64,000 bases of DNA from REEB95 sp963762425 (GCA_963762425.1 CAVXKY010000007.1:62001-126000); one strand, 5' to 3'; positions 10,188-19,799 are shown, counted from the first letter of the stretch. Notes: generated by a model not told the origin, from the letters alone. Made by a program: numbers and translations.

Positions 10188-11467
10188 ACAAGACAGCTGG
10201 ACATCCCGCCCGCTTGTTGCTCGACCGGCGGTTTTGGCCGCTGTTCTGGGCGCAATTCACCGGCGCGGTGAACGACAATCTGCTCAAGAACGCTTATGTC
10301 ATCCTGATCGCCTATCGCGAGACCCAATCCGCCGGCGCGACTGAGATAATCGTGACGCTGGCAGCCGCTATTTTCATCCTGCCTTATTTCCTGCTTTCAG
10401 CCACGGCCGGCGATCTCTCCGACAAATACGCCAAATCCTGGCTGCTGCAACGGGTCAAACTGACCGAAATCGGCGTGGTTGCGCTCGGCGCTCTGTCCTT
10501 CGCGCTCAACAGCATCGCTTTCCAGCTCTTCGTGCTGTTCCTGTTGGGCGTACAGGCCACGTTCTTCGGCCCGATCAAATACGCGCTACTGCCGGAGCTA
10601 TTGAAACGCGGCGATTTGGTCGACGGCAACGCACTGATCGAGGCCGGAACTTTTCTTGGTATTCTTTCGGGCACCATCGCCGGCGGCCTGCTGATTCTTT
10701 TGCCGGGGGGCGCTGCCTGGACCTCGGCGGCGTTGCTGGTGCTGTCGCTGGGCGGGTTTGGCGCGAGCCTGATGCTGCCGGCGACCAGGCCCGCCGCACC
10801 GCGCCTGCAGATACAATGGAATATTGCCGCCCTCACCTGGGAAATCATCGGTCAGGCGCACGCAAAGCGCAAAGTCTGGCTGGCCGTGCTCGGCATTTCA
10901 TGGTTCTGGCTGGTGGGCGCGGCGCTGTTGTCGCAATTTCCCAATTTCGCCAAGGAGTACTTGCAAGCCGGCAACCAGGTTGTGACGTTGTTTCTGACGC
11001 TCAATTCGATCGGCGTCGGGCTGGGCTCGTTGCTGGTGAGCCGGATGTTCAAGGGGCGGATCAGCGCCGATCTCGTGCCCTGGAGCGCGCTCGGCATGGC
11101 CATCTGCTTCGCCGATCTGTGGTGGAACAGCGGCGGCAGCGGCTCGCCAGCGCATTACATGGAGGCGGTGGAATTTCTCTCCTATCCCGCGCATTGGCGG
11201 GTGCTGGCCGATCTCTTCGTGCTGGCGGTCTGCGCCGGAATTTATATCGTGCCGCTTTACGTCATCATGCAGGCGGAGAGCGACATAGGCAGCCGCTCGC
11301 GCGTGGTGGCCGCCAACAACATCCTCAACGCACTGTTCATCGTTATCGCCGGCGGCGGTTCGGTGCTGATGCTCAAGCTCGGGAGCGGCGTTCCGGCGAT
11401 CTTCCTGGCCGTGGGGCTGTTGAATACGGCCCTGGCGGCCGCGATCCTGATCAAGACGCGGCGCTGA
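10184..11467 (+). CDS. MFS transporter, LplT-like (lysophospholipid transport type)
   Basis: About 427 residues with many hydrophobic segments. The N-terminus FWAQFTGAVNDNLLKNAYV is typical of the LplT-like MFS domain, which in many bacteria is fused to acyltransferase and acyl-ACP synthetase domains; here the protein stops after the MFS part. The frame is open from 10088, but ATG 10184 is chosen because it forms an ATGA overlap with acyP and begins at the conserved N-terminus. Lysophospholipid flipping is a family-based guess. It ends 10 bp before the convergent rplQ. Confidence 0.8.
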   Translation: MNKTAGHPARLLLDRRFWPLFWAQFTGAVNDNLLKNAYVILIAYRETQSAGATEIIVTLAAAIFILPYFLLSATAGDLSDKYAKSWLLQRVKLTEIGVVALGALSFALNSIAFQLFVLFLLGVQATFFGPIKYALLPELLKRGDLVDGNALIEAGTFLGILSGTIAGGLLILLPGGAAWTSAALLVLSLGGFGASLMLPATRPAAPRLQIQWNIAALTWEIIGQAHAKRKVWLAVLGISWFWLVGAALLSQFPNFAKEYLQAGNQVVTLFLTLNSIGVGLGSLLVSRMFKGRISADLVPWSALGMAICFADLWWNSGGSGSPAHYMEAVEFLSYPAHWRVLADLFVLAVCAGIYIVPLYVIMQAESDIGSRSRVVAANNILNALFIVIAGGGSVLMLKLGSGVPAIFLAVGLLNTALAAAILIKTRR

Positions 11468-11477
11468 TCCGGACGGC

Positions 11478-11903
11478 TTAGGACGCGGCGGCCTCGGCCT
11501 CTTCCTTGGCCATGACGGGGCCTGAATCCTTGCCTTTGGCCTCGACGTCGCGTTCGACCAACTCGATCACCGCCATCGCCGCGGCGTCACCGCGGCGGAA
11601 GCCCGCCTTGAGGATGCGGCAATAGCCGCCCGGACGCTTGGCATAGCGTTCGGCGAGAGTCGTCATCACCTTGTCGACGATTTTGGCGTCTTGCAGTGCC
11701 GCCATCGCCTGGCGGCGGGCATGCAACCCACCCTTCTTACCGAGGGTGATCAGACGCTCGACCACGGGCCGGAGATCCTTGGCCTTGGGCAAGGTCGTCC
11801 TGATCTGCTCGTGCTTCAACAACGCATGGGCCATGTTGTCGAACATGGCCTTGCGGTGAGCGGATTTGCGGCTGAAGCTGCGGCCGCGGATACTGTGACG
11901 CAT
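11478..11903 (-). CDS. rplQ: 50S ribosomal protein L17
   Basis: A 141-residue bL17, last gene of the alpha operon. The N-terminus MRHSIRGRSFSRKSAHRKAM and the central LITLGKKGGLHARRQAMAAL identify it. A Glu/Ala-rich tail (KEEAEAAAS) extends the C-terminus. It follows rpoA by 2 bp. No hairpin terminator is evident between it and the convergent MFS gene, only 10 bp away. Confidence 0.97.
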   Translation of the reverse strand: MRHSIRGRSFSRKSAHRKAMFDNMAHALLKHEQIRTTLPKAKDLRPVVERLITLGKKGGLHARRQAMAALQDAKIVDKVMTTLAERYAKRPGGYCRILKAGFRRGDAAAMAVIELVERDVEAKGKDSGPVMAKEEAEAAAS

Positions 11904-11905
11904 GT

Positions 11906-12922
11906 CTAGTACGGCTCCTCGAGGCGTTTGGCCAATTCCTCGATGTTCTCTGGCGGCCAGTTGGCGATCTCCATGCCGAGATGGAGCCCCATTTGCGCCA
12001 GCACCTCCTTGATCTCGTTCAAGGACTTGCGGCCGAAATTGGGCGTCCGCAGCATGTCGGCCTCGGTCTTCTGCACCAAGTCGCCGATATAGACGATGTT
12101 GTCGTTCTTAAGGCAGTTGGCCGAACGCACCGAAAGCTCGAGTTCGTCCACCTTGCGGAGCAGGTTCTTGTTGAAGGGCAGGTCGGCCGGACGCTCCTCC
12201 TCGCTGGCGGCGCGCGGCTCCTCGAAATTGATGAAGAGTTGAAGCTGGTCCTGCAGGATGCGGGCGGCCAAAGCCACCGCGTCCTCCGGGGTCACCGCGC
12301 CGTTGGTGTCGATCCGCATCGAGAGTTTGTCGTAATCGGTCACCTGGCCGACGCGGGTGTTCTCAACCCGGTAGCTGACCTTACGCACCGGGCTGAACAG
12401 TGCGTCGACCGGAATCAATCCGATGGGCGCATCCTCGGGCCGGTTCTGCGTGCCGGCGACGTAGCCCTTGCCGCTCTCGACCGTCATCTCCATGGCGATC
12501 TTGGCGCCGCTGTCGAGCGTACAAATGAGATGATCGGGATTCATGATCTCGATATCGTGCGGCAGTTCGATCATCTGGGCGCGAACTTCGCCCGGGCCGC
12601 TCGCGCGAAGCCGCATGCGCTTGGGGCCTTCACCGTGCATGCGCAATCCGATGCCCTTGATGTTCAAGACGATGTCGGTGATGTCCTCGAGCACGCCGGG
12701 CAGCGAGGAGAATTCGTGCAGCACGCCCTCGATCTGCACCGAGGTCACCGCGGCGCCTTGCAGCGAGGATAGCAGCACGCGTCGCAACGCGTTGCCGAGG
12801 GTGAGGCCGAAGCCGCGTTCCAGCGGTTCGGCGACCACGGTCGCGGAGCGCGCCGGATCGTCGCCGGATTCGACGGAGAGCTGTTTCGGTTTGATAAGCG
12901 CTTGCCAGTTCTTTTGGATCAC
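11906..12922 (-). CDS. rpoA: RNA polymerase alpha subunit
   Basis: A 338-residue alpha subunit: N-terminal assembly domain (SVESGDDPARSATVVAEPLERGFG, cut here to key words; TLGNALRRVLLSSLQG) and C-terminal DNA/UP-element domain (LELSVRSANCLKNDNI, TPNFGRKSLNEIKEVL). The frame is open to 12997, but the family N-terminus MIQKNWQALIKPKQL coincides with a GTG at 12922 preceded by AAGGAA at 6 nt, so GTG 12922 is taken as the start. It sits between rpsK and rplQ as in the standard alpha operon; rpsD is absent here. Confidence 0.96.
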   Translation of the reverse strand: MIQKNWQALIKPKQLSVESGDDPARSATVVAEPLERGFGLTLGNALRRVLLSSLQGAAVTSVQIEGVLHEFSSLPGVLEDITDIVLNIKGIGLRMHGEGPKRMRLRASGPGEVRAQMIELPHDIEIMNPDHLICTLDSGAKIAMEMTVESGKGYVAGTQNRPEDAPIGLIPVDALFSPVRKVSYRVENTRVGQVTDYDKLSMRIDTNGAVTPEDAVALAARILQDQLQLFINFEEPRAASEEERPADLPFNKNLLRKVDELELSVRSANCLKNDNIVYIGDLVQKTEADMLRTPNFGRKSLNEIKEVLAQMGLHLGMEIANWPPENIEELAKRLEEPY

Positions 12923-13036
12923 GTGTCGTTCCTTATGCCGTTTGACGGACGAGCCGTCTTGGCTGTTTCCTTCGGACGCGCCCGAACGGCCCACCACGGG
13001 CCGAGGCTGCGCCTTGTCGTTAACCCCTTTTCTTCT

Positions 13037-13495
13037 CTACACCCGCCGCCGCTTGGGCGGACGGCAACCATTATGCGGGATCGTCGTCACGTCGCGGATG
13101 GACGTGACGGTGAACCCCACGGCCTGGAGCGCGCGCAAAGCGGACTCGCGGCCGGAACCCGGACCCTTTACCTCGACCTCGATCGTGCGCATGCCGTGGT
13201 CCATTGCCTTGCGGCCGGCGTCCTCAGCGGCAACCTGCGCCGCGTAGGGAGTCGATTTGCGCGATCCCTTGAATCCCATCGTACCCGACGACGACCAGGC
13301 GATGGTGTTGCCCTGCGCGTCGGTGATCGTGATCATGGTGTTATTGAAAGTGGCATTCACATGCGCCACCCCTGCGGTGATGTTCTTACGCTCGCGGCGC
13401 CTGAGGCGCGGCGCGCCGGCGGCGGGCGCGGCTGCAGCGGGCGCGCCTTGCGCGGGCGATGCTGCTGGTTTCTCGGCAGGCGGCTTCTGCGCCAT
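13037..13495 (-). CDS. rpsK: 30S ribosomal protein S11
   Basis: A 152-residue uS11, longer than the usual ~129 because of an Ala/Pro-rich N-terminal extension (AQKPPAEKPAASPAQG) before the conserved NITAGVAHVNATFNNTMITI. The core ends with TTIPHNGCRPPKRRRV. The frame opens with TTG at 13501, but ATG 13495 has AAGGA 6 nt upstream and is preferred. Confidence 0.97.
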   Translation of the reverse strand: MAQKPPAEKPAASPAQGAPAAAAPAAGAPRLRRRERKNITAGVAHVNATFNNTMITITDAQGNTIAWSSSGTMGFKGSRKSTPYAAQVAAEDAGRKAMDHGMRTIEVEVKGPGSGRESALRALQAVGFTVTSIRDVTTIPHNGCRPPKRRRV

Positions 13496-13527
13496 GATCA
13501 ATCCTTCATCCTTGCTTATCGAGCGCC

Positions 13528-13911
<384 letters not shown>

Positions 13912-14003
13912 CTGCGCTCTCCATGGTTTATCGGCAATAGGGGACGCCGGCCCAACGCCGCTTCGGGCCGAGGGCGCGGATTATAGAAACAAGAGGCCGA
14001 AAG

Positions 14004-14684
14004 TCAACCATTCGACCGACTCCCGGGGCTTCTTAGAACCTCTTCAATTTGCTCGGTAACCCGGTCGATGGAGGCCATGCCGTCGACCGTATGCAGCATG
14101 CCCTTGGCCCGGTAATAGGGCAGAATCGGCGCGGTCTGCTCGCGGTAGGCCTTGAGCCTCGCTTTCACGGTCTCGGGCCGGTCATCGGGGCGGCGGATGA
14201 ATTCACGGGCGCCGCAGACGTCGCAGACGCCGTTCTGTTTGGGGCGCTGAAAGCGGTCGTGATAGCCCGCGCCGCATTTGGCGCAGGCATAGCGACCGGT
14301 GATGCGGTCGATCAGCGCCGTCTCGTCCACCCGCATCTCGATCACCAGGTCGAGCTTCAGCCCCTTCCCGGTCAGCATGGCGTCGAGCGCCTCGGCTTGC
14401 GGCACGGTGCGCGGAAAGCCATCGAGGATGAAACCCTTGTGGCTTCCCGGCCCCTTGTCGAGCCGGGTGATCGCCGCGGAAATCAGGTCGATCATGATAT
14501 CGTCGGAGACCAACTGGCCCGCATCCATGATCGCCTGGACCCTTTGCCCGAGCGGACTTTTCGAGGCGCGCTCGGCGCGCAATATGTCGCCGGTGGATAA
14601 CTGGGCCAGGCCAAACCGCTCCTCGATCCGCTTCGCCTGGGTGCCCTTGCCGGCTCCCGGCGGCCCCAGAAGAATCAGGTTCAC
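14004..14684 (-). CDS. adk: Adenylate kinase (zinc-lid, long form)
   Basis: A 226-residue enzyme that interconverts ATP + AMP and 2 ADP. P-loop GPPGAGKGT is at residues 8-16, AMP-site region STGDILRAE and LDGFPRT are present, and the LID has four cysteines (CAKCG and CDVCG) suited to structural zinc. It starts with GTG 14684, whose GTGA overlaps the secY stop, so it is translationally coupled to secY as in many bacteria. Confidence 0.96.
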   Translation of the reverse strand: MNLILLGPPGAGKGTQAKRIEERFGLAQLSTGDILRAERASKSPLGQRVQAIMDAGQLVSDDIMIDLISAAITRLDKGPGSHKGFILDGFPRTVPQAEALDAMLTGKGLKLDLVIEMRVDETALIDRITGRYACAKCGAGYHDRFQRPKQNGVCDVCGAREFIRRPDDRPETVKARLKAYREQTAPILPYYRAKGMLHTVDGMASIDRVTEQIEEVLRSPGSRSNG

Positions 14685-16021
14685 CCAAATCTCCCGCGCA
14701 ACCGAGACTTGCGGATCAAGCCTTCATATTGGTGCGCCAAGAGATGCGAATGGACCTGGGCCACCGTATCCATGGTGACGCTGACGACGATCAGCAGGCT
14801 GGTGCCGCCGAAATAGAACGGTACGGCGTATTGGGAGACCAGAATCTCGGGCAGCACGCAGACGCCGGCCAGATAAGCGGCGCCGACCACGGTAAGGCGG
14901 GTTAGTACATAGTCGAGATATTCGGCCGTGCTGACGCCCGGCCGGATGCCCAGCACGAAGCCGCCATATTTGCGCAGATTGTCGGCGGTCTCGGTCGGGT
15001 TGAAGACGATCGCGGTGTAGAAGAAGCAGAAGAACACGATCAGCAACACATAGAGCCCGATATAGAGCGGCTGGCCGTGGCTGAGGAAGGCAGAGATCTC
15101 GCCGAGGATTCCGGTCTGGTTGACGTTGAAGCTGGCCAGCGTCGCCGGCAAGAGCAGCAGCGAGGAGGCGAAGATCGGCGGGATCACGCCCGATGTGTTC
15201 AGCTTTAAGGGCAGATGGGAGGCCTCGCCCCCGAACATCTTGTTGCCGACTTGGCGTTTCGGATACTGGACCAATATCCGGCGCTGTGCGCGCTCCATGA
15301 ACACGATGAAGGTCACGACACCGACCGCCAGCACCAGGAATATGACAATGAAGAAGGTCGAAATCGCGCCGGTGCGGCCGAGTTCCAAGAGCGCGGCCAG
15401 GGCCGACGGCATGCGCGCGACGATGCCGGAGAAGATTATGAGCGAAATGCCGTTGCCGACGCCGCGCGCGGTGATTTGTTCGCCGAGCCACATCAGAAAC
15501 ACGGTGCCAGCGGTGAGCGTCACCACCGTGGTCAGGCGGAAGAACAGACCGGGGTCCAGCACCACCGGGCCGCTGAAGCCGCGCAGCCCCTCGATGCCCA
15601 CGGCGATGCCATAGGCCTGGACCGCCGCCAGGAACACCGTGCCGTAGCGGGTGTATTGGTTGAGCTTCTTGCGCCCGACCTCGCCCTCTTTCTTCAGCGC
15701 CTCAAGCTGCGGCGACACCGCGGTCATCAGCTGCACGATGATCGAGGAGGAGATGTAGGGCATGATGTTGAGCGCGAAGATGGTCATGCGCCCGAGCGCG
15801 CCGCCCGAGAACATGTCGACCATGCCGAGGAGGCCGCCGGAATTGCGCTGGAACACCTCGGCGAGCACCTGCGGGTCGATCCCGGGCAGCGGGATATAAG
15901 TGCCGAGCCGGTATATCACCAGCGCGCCAAGCGTGAACCAGATGCGGTTCTTGAGATCGGTCGCCTTGCCGAAGGCGGAAAAATTGATGCTGGCTGCCAG
16001 TTGTTCGGCGGCGGATGCCAT
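14681..16021 (-). CDS. secY: Protein translocase subunit SecY
   Basis: A 446-residue channel subunit of the Sec translocon with ten predicted membrane spans. Diagnostic stretches are RLGTYIPLPGIDP, the FALNIMPYISSSIIVQL segment, IQYPKR-type cytosolic loop (LVQYPKRQVG) and the final KSRLRGRFG. It lies between rplO and adk, the usual end of the spc operon; its partner secE is at 42184-42381. Confidence 0.97.
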   Translation of the reverse strand: MASAAEQLAASINFSAFGKATDLKNRIWFTLGALVIYRLGTYIPLPGIDPQVLAEVFQRNSGGLLGMVDMFSGGALGRMTIFALNIMPYISSSIIVQLMTAVSPQLEALKKEGEVGRKKLNQYTRYGTVFLAAVQAYGIAVGIEGLRGFSGPVVLDPGLFFRLTTVVTLTAGTVFLMWLGEQITARGVGNGISLIIFSGIVARMPSALAALLELGRTGAISTFFIVIFLVLAVGVVTFIVFMERAQRRILVQYPKRQVGNKMFGGEASHLPLKLNTSGVIPPIFASSLLLLPATLASFNVNQTGILGEISAFLSHGQPLYIGLYVLLIVFFCFFYTAIVFNPTETADNLRKYGGFVLGIRPGVSTAEYLDYVLTRLTVVGAAYLAGVCVLPEILVSQYAVPFYFGGTSLLIVVSVTMDTVAQVHSHLLAHQYEGLIRKSRLRGRFG

Positions 16022-16025
16022 TCAA

Positions 16026-16592
16026 TTACTCCTGCGGCGACGCCGGCTTTGCTTCCGGCTTGGGATCGGATTTGGCGGCCGGCTTTTCCGATTTAGCCGG
16101 CGATGCCGGTTTCTCCGGTTTCGCCGGCGGAAGGATCACTTTGCCGCCGAGTTTTTCCACCGCCGCGACCGCCGCCTTGGAAGCGCCGGCCACTTCGATG
16201 GTAAGGGCCGATTTCAATTCGCCCTTGGCCAAGAGCCGTACGCCGTCGCCGACCCGGCGCAGCACGCCCGCCTTGACCAGCGTTTCGCCATCGACCTTGA
16301 CGTCGGATTTGAGCATGCCCGCATCGAGCGCCTGCTGGAGCCGGCCCAGATTGATGATATGAAAATGCTCGCGGAAATCCTCGCGCGTGAAGCCGCGTTT
16401 GGGCAGCCGCCGGTGCAGCGGCGTCTGACCGCCCTCGAAACCGTTCAAGGCGACGCCGGTGCGCGCAGTCTGGCCTTTGCCGCCGCGCGCGCTGGTCTTG
16501 CCCTTGCCCGAGCCGATGCCCCGGCCGCGGCGCTTGGCGCGGTAATGAGCGCCCCGATTGTCCTTGATCTCGTTCAGTTTCATGGTTTCCAC
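16026..16592 (-). CDS. rplO: 50S ribosomal protein L15 with C-terminal tail
   Basis: A 188-residue uL15. The core starts MKLNEIKDNRGAHYRAKRRG and contains GKTSARGGKGQTARTG; the frame's first ATG precedes it by two codons (METMKL). After about residue 155 a Pro/Lys/Ala/Ser-rich tail (PPAKPEKPASPAKSEKPAAK) lengthens the protein by roughly 35 residues beyond common L15 sizes. It lies 4 bp upstream of secY. Confidence 0.95.
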   Translation of the reverse strand: METMKLNEIKDNRGAHYRAKRRGRGIGSGKGKTSARGGKGQTARTGVALNGFEGGQTPLHRRLPKRGFTREDFREHFHIINLGRLQQALDAGMLKSDVKVDGETLVKAGVLRRVGDGVRLLAKGELKSALTIEVAGASKAAVAAVEKLGGKVILPPAKPEKPASPAKSEKPAAKSDPKPEAKPASPQE

Positions 16593-16624
16593 CGATTATC
16601 GCCGATACCGCCGTGCCGCCGCAA

Positions 16625-16894
16625 TCAGCGGATCTCTTCGACCCGTATCAGATGTTTCACGCACGCGATCATGCCGCGCACCGCAGGCGTGTCTTCGAGC
16701 ACGCGGGTGCGGCGCATTTTGTTGAGACCCAATCCCTTGAGGGTGGCGAGCTGCCTCGCTCCCCTGCCGGCCGGGCTGGCGATCTGCGTCAGCTTGAGGC
16801 CCTTGGCCTGGGACGCGGACTCCGCCGCCGCCTTGGGCTGGGGCGGAGATTTCGCGACCGGCTTCTTGGTCGGCTTGTCCTTGTCCTGCGCCAT
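16625..16894 (-). CDS. rpmD: 50S ribosomal protein L30 with N-terminal extension
   Basis: An 89-residue uL30; the conserved core (LKLTQIASPAGRGARQLATL, LGLNKMRRTRVLEDTPAVRG) occupies the last ~58 residues. The first ~30 residues are a Lys/Pro/Ala/Gln-rich extension (QDKDKPTKKPVAKSPPQPKA) not found in most L30 proteins. It sits in the normal rpsE-rpmD-rplO order. Confidence 0.95.
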   Translation of the reverse strand: MAQDKDKPTKKPVAKSPPQPKAAAESASQAKGLKLTQIASPAGRGARQLATLKGLGLNKMRRTRVLEDTPAVRGMIACVKHLIRVEEIR

Positions 16895-16897
16895 CGC

Positions 16898-17578
16898 CTA
16901 CTCCCGCGCCTCGGCGGTCGCGCCCTTACCCAGAATTTCGCTGACCTTCTTGCCGCGGCGCTGCGCCACCGAACGTGGACTGACCGAGCGGCCAAGCGCC
17001 TCGAAGGTCGCCTTGATCATGTTGTGCGGATTGGAGGTGCCGATCGACTTCGCCACCACGTCCTGGACGCCGAGCGCCTCGAAGATGGCGCGCATCGGAC
17101 CGCCGGCGATGATGCCGGTGCCCGGCCGCGCGGCGCGCAACACCACCTCGCCGGCGCCGTAATGGCCGACGATGTCGTGATGGAGCGTGCGGCCATCGCG
17201 TAGCGGAATGCGCACCAGGCTGCGGCGTGCCTGTTCGGTCGCCTTGCGGATCGCTTCCGGCACTTCGCGCGCCTTGCCCGAACCGTAGCCGACGCGTCCC
17301 TTGCGGTCGCCGACCACGACAATGGCGGCGAAGCCGAAGCGCCGGCCGCCTTTCACCACCTTGGCGACGCGGTTGATGCCGACGAGTTTTTCGACGAATT
17401 CGCTGTCCGATCCATCACGGTCGCCATCACGCGGCCGGCGCTCGCGCGGCGGACGGTCGCCGCCCTCGCCGCCTTCGCGTCCCCGCGACGGAGCGCCTGT
17501 CCGCGGCGGACCCCTGCCGTGGCGGGCCCCTGCCCGTGGCGGGCCTCCAGCCGTGCGTGATCCCGGTGTGCGTGCCAT
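16898..17578 (-). CDS. rpsE: 30S ribosomal protein S5 with Arg/Gly-rich N-terminal extension
   Basis: A 226-residue uS5 against about 165-190 in most bacteria. The first ~60 residues are Arg/Gly/Pro-rich (GGPPRAGARHGRGPPRTGAP). The core has VGINRVAKVVKGGRRFGFAA, VGYGSGKAREVPEAI and APRPGTGIIAGGPMRAI-like stretches of the decoding-site protein. S5 helps translational fidelity. Confidence 0.96.
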   Translation of the reverse strand: MARTPGSRTAGGPPRAGARHGRGPPRTGAPSRGREGGEGGDRPPRERRPRDGDRDGSDSEFVEKLVGINRVAKVVKGGRRFGFAAIVVVGDRKGRVGYGSGKAREVPEAIRKATEQARRSLVRIPLRDGRTLHHDIVGHYGAGEVVLRAARPGTGIIAGGPMRAIFEALGVQDVVAKSIGTSNPHNMIKATFEALGRSVSPRSVAQRRGKKVSEILGKGATAEARE

Positions 17579-17589
17579 AGACTCCCTTC

Positions 17590-17955
17590 CTAGAACTTCA
17601 GGCCGCCCTCGCGGGCGGCGTCAGCCAGGGCCTTGACCCGGCCATGAAACAGGTAGCCGCCGCGGTCGAACACCACGGACGTCACGCCGGCGGCCTTGGC
17701 GCGCTCGGCGATGAGCTTGCCCACCGCCACGGCCGCGGCCTTGTCGGCGCCGGTCTTGATGTTGCCCTTGAGGCTCTTGTCCAGGCTCGAAGCGGCGGCG
17801 AGCGTGCTGCCTTTGAGGTCGTCAATCACCTGGGCGTAGATGTGCTTCGAGGAGCGGAACACGGAAAGCCGCGGCTTGCCACGCGCCGTCCGGGAGAGAC
17901 GGTGGCGCACGCGCGCCTGGCGCCGGGAAAAGAGGTTTGTGTTTTTTCCGCTCAT
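17590..17955 (-). CDS. rplR: 50S ribosomal protein L18
   Basis: A 121-residue uL18, the 5S rRNA binder of the central protuberance. Typical stretches are RRQARVRHRLSRTARGKPRL, VFRSSKHIYAQVIDD and the C-terminal FDRGGYLFHGRVKALADAAR. Length is standard and no low-complexity extension is present, unlike its neighbours rpsE and rpmD. Confidence 0.97.
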   Translation of the reverse strand: MSGKNTNLFSRRQARVRHRLSRTARGKPRLSVFRSSKHIYAQVIDDLKGSTLAAASSLDKSLKGNIKTGADKAAAVAVGKLIAERAKAAGVTSVVFDRGGYLFHGRVKALADAAREGGLKF

Positions 17956-17965
17956 CGCCGCATTC

Positions 17966-18499
17966 CTACTTCTTCTTGCCTTCTTTGCGCCTGACCGTCT
18001 CGTTATCGTAGTGGATGCCCTTGCCCTTATAGGGTTCGGGCTTGCGGTAGGCGCGGATCACCGCCGCGACCTGGCCGACGCGTTGCTTATCCGGACCGGT
18101 AATCGTGACCGAGGTCGGTTTCTCGGTGGAGATCTTGACGTCATCCGGAATCGGGAAGGCGATTTCGTGGCTGAAGCCCAGCTGCAGCACGAGATTCTTG
18201 CCCTGCACGGCCGCGCGATAGCCCACGCCTTCGATCTCCAGGTTCTTGGTGAAACCCTTGGAGACGCCGGCCACCATGTTGTTGACCAGCGCGCGTGCCG
18301 TGCCCCATTGGGTGCGGGCGCGCTTAGAATCGGACTTGGCCTTGAGCACGATCTTGCCGTCGGCGACCGAAGCCGCGACATCGCTGCCCATGGCGCGCTT
18401 CAAGGTGCCGAGCTTGCCCTTGGCGGTAAGCACGTCTCCCGCCACTTCGATGGTGACGCCCTGAGGAATGGGCACTGGATTGCGGCCGATGCGCGACAT
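17966..18499 (-). CDS. rplF: 50S ribosomal protein L6
   Basis: A 177-residue uL6 near the sarcin-ricin loop. It starts MSRIGRNPVPIPQGVTIEV, has the middle GFTKNLEIEGVGYRA, and the family end motif RKPEPYKGKGIHYDNETVRR. Length is normal for the family. Confidence 0.97.
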   Translation of the reverse strand: MSRIGRNPVPIPQGVTIEVAGDVLTAKGKLGTLKRAMGSDVAASVADGKIVLKAKSDSKRARTQWGTARALVNNMVAGVSKGFTKNLEIEGVGYRAAVQGKNLVLQLGFSHEIAFPIPDDVKISTEKPTSVTITGPDKQRVGQVAAVIRAYRKPEPYKGKGIHYDNETVRRKEGKKK

Positions 18500-18508
18500 G
18501 ATTTCCTC

Positions 18509-18904
18509 TTAGAACACGCGGCAGAGGATCTCGCCGCCGATATTGGCGGCGCGAGCCTCGTTGTCCGACATGACGCCGCGCGGCGTCGACAGAATGGCGA
18601 TGCCGAGACCATTATAGATTCGCGGCAAATCGGCAACACGCGAATAGATGCGGCGGCCGGGCTTGGAAACGCGGGTAATCTCGCGAATCACGGGCTCACC
18701 ATCGACGTATTTCAGCTCGATCTTGAGCTCGGCGACGCCCGGACGAATTTCCTCGCGCGAGAAGCCGCGGATATAACCCTCGCGCTGCAGCACCTCGAGC
18801 ACATTGGCGCGTATTTTCGAGGCCGGCGATTGAATCGATTCCTTGCGCGCCTGCTGCCCGTTGCGGATGCGGGTCAACATATCGGCGATCGGGTCGGTCA
18901 TCAT
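18509..18904 (-). CDS. rpsH: 30S ribosomal protein S8
   Basis: A 131-residue uS8, an early assembly protein and translational regulator of spc operons in gammaproteobacteria. The frame is open to 19117 inside rpsN, but the family start (M)MTDPIADMLTRIRNGQQ lies at ATG 18904 (or ATG 18901), with GGGAG about 9 nt upstream. The C-terminus LSTPRGVMSDNEARAANIGG is conserved. Confidence 0.95.
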   Translation of the reverse strand: MMTDPIADMLTRIRNGQQARKESIQSPASKIRANVLEVLQREGYIRGFSREEIRPGVAELKIELKYVDGEPVIREITRVSKPGRRIYSRVADLPRIYNGLGIAILSTPRGVMSDNEARAANIGGEILCRVF

Positions 18905-18917
18905 GCTCTGACTCTCC

Positions 18918-19223
18918 CTACCAACTCGACTTGACCATGCCGGGAATCTGTCCCGCCGAGGCCAGTTGACGGAGCGCGATACGCGAAAGCTTGAACTTGC
19001 GGTAATAGCCGCGCGGCCGCCCGGTGAGCTCGCAGCGGTTATGGATGCGCACCGCCGAGGAATTGCGCGGCATCTCGGAAAGCTTGAGGCGCGCGGCGAA
19101 GCGCTCCTCCGGCGCAAGCGCGCGATCGCTGGCGATCGCCTTCAGCTTTGCGCGCTTCGCGGCAAAACGCTTCACCATTTTCTCGCGCTTGCGGTTGCGT
19201 TCAATGGAACTGGTCTTGGCCAT
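18918..19223 (-). CDS. rpsN: 30S ribosomal protein S14 (zinc-free type)
   Basis: A 101-residue uS14 of the long, zinc-independent form: the region NRCELTGRPRGYYRKFKLSR has only one Cys and no CxxC pairs. It begins MAKTSSIERNRKREKMVKR. It lies in the usual rplE-rpsN-rpsH order. Confidence 0.97.
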   Translation of the reverse strand: MAKTSSIERNRKREKMVKRFAAKRAKLKAIASDRALAPEERFAARLKLSEMPRNSSAVRIHNRCELTGRPRGYYRKFKLSRIALRQLASAGQIPGMVKSSW

Positions 19224-19241
19224 ATCGTTCCTCGTTTCGCC

Positions 19242-19799
19242 TTAGTTCATGAACGGCAATTGGAAGCCGCGCAGGAGTGCCTTGGCCTCCTTGTCGGTCT
19301 TTGCCGTGGTGACGATGATGATGTCCATGCCGCGGACCTCGTCGATCTTGTCGTAATCGATCTCGGGAAACACCAATTGCTCCTTGAGCCCGAGCGCGTA
19401 ATTGCCGCGCCCATCGAAACTCTTGCCCGAAAGCCCGCGGAAGTCGCGCACGCGCGGCAGCGCGATGTTGACGAGCCGGTCGAGGAACTCGTACATGCGG
19501 TCGTGCCGGAGCGTGACCTTGCAACCGATGGCCAGGTTTTCCCGCAGCTTCCAGGTCGCGATCGACTTCTTGGAGAGCGTCATGACCGGCTTCTGGCCGG
19601 TGATGGATGCAAGATCCTTGGCCGCGGCCTCGGTCTTTTTCGCGTCCACGGTCGCCTCGCCGACGCCCATGTTGATGACGATCTTGTCGAGCCGGGGGAC
19701 GGCAAAGGCGTTCTTGTAGCTGAACTCCTTCATCAGTTCCGGCCGGATCACCTTCTCGTAATGCTCGTGGAGGCGGGTCATGGTGCGTGCTTCAGGCAT
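19242..19799 (-). CDS. rplE: 50S ribosomal protein L5
   Basis: A 185-residue uL5 that binds 5S rRNA and contacts S13. Core motifs: RLHEHYEKVIRPELMKEFSY, GEATVDAKKTEAAAKDLASI and the end MDIIIVTTAKTDKEAKALLR. The ATG at 19799 lies inside the end of rplX (8-bp overlap) and has GAGGT at a good distance; an internal ATG at 19781 (MTRLHEHYE) would give the more usual length. Confidence 0.95.
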   Translation of the reverse strand: MPEARTMTRLHEHYEKVIRPELMKEFSYKNAFAVPRLDKIVINMGVGEATVDAKKTEAAAKDLASITGQKPVMTLSKKSIATWKLRENLAIGCKVTLRHDRMYEFLDRLVNIALPRVRDFRGLSGKSFDGRGNYALGLKEQLVFPEIDYDKIDEVRGMDIIIVTTAKTDKEAKALLRGFQLPFMN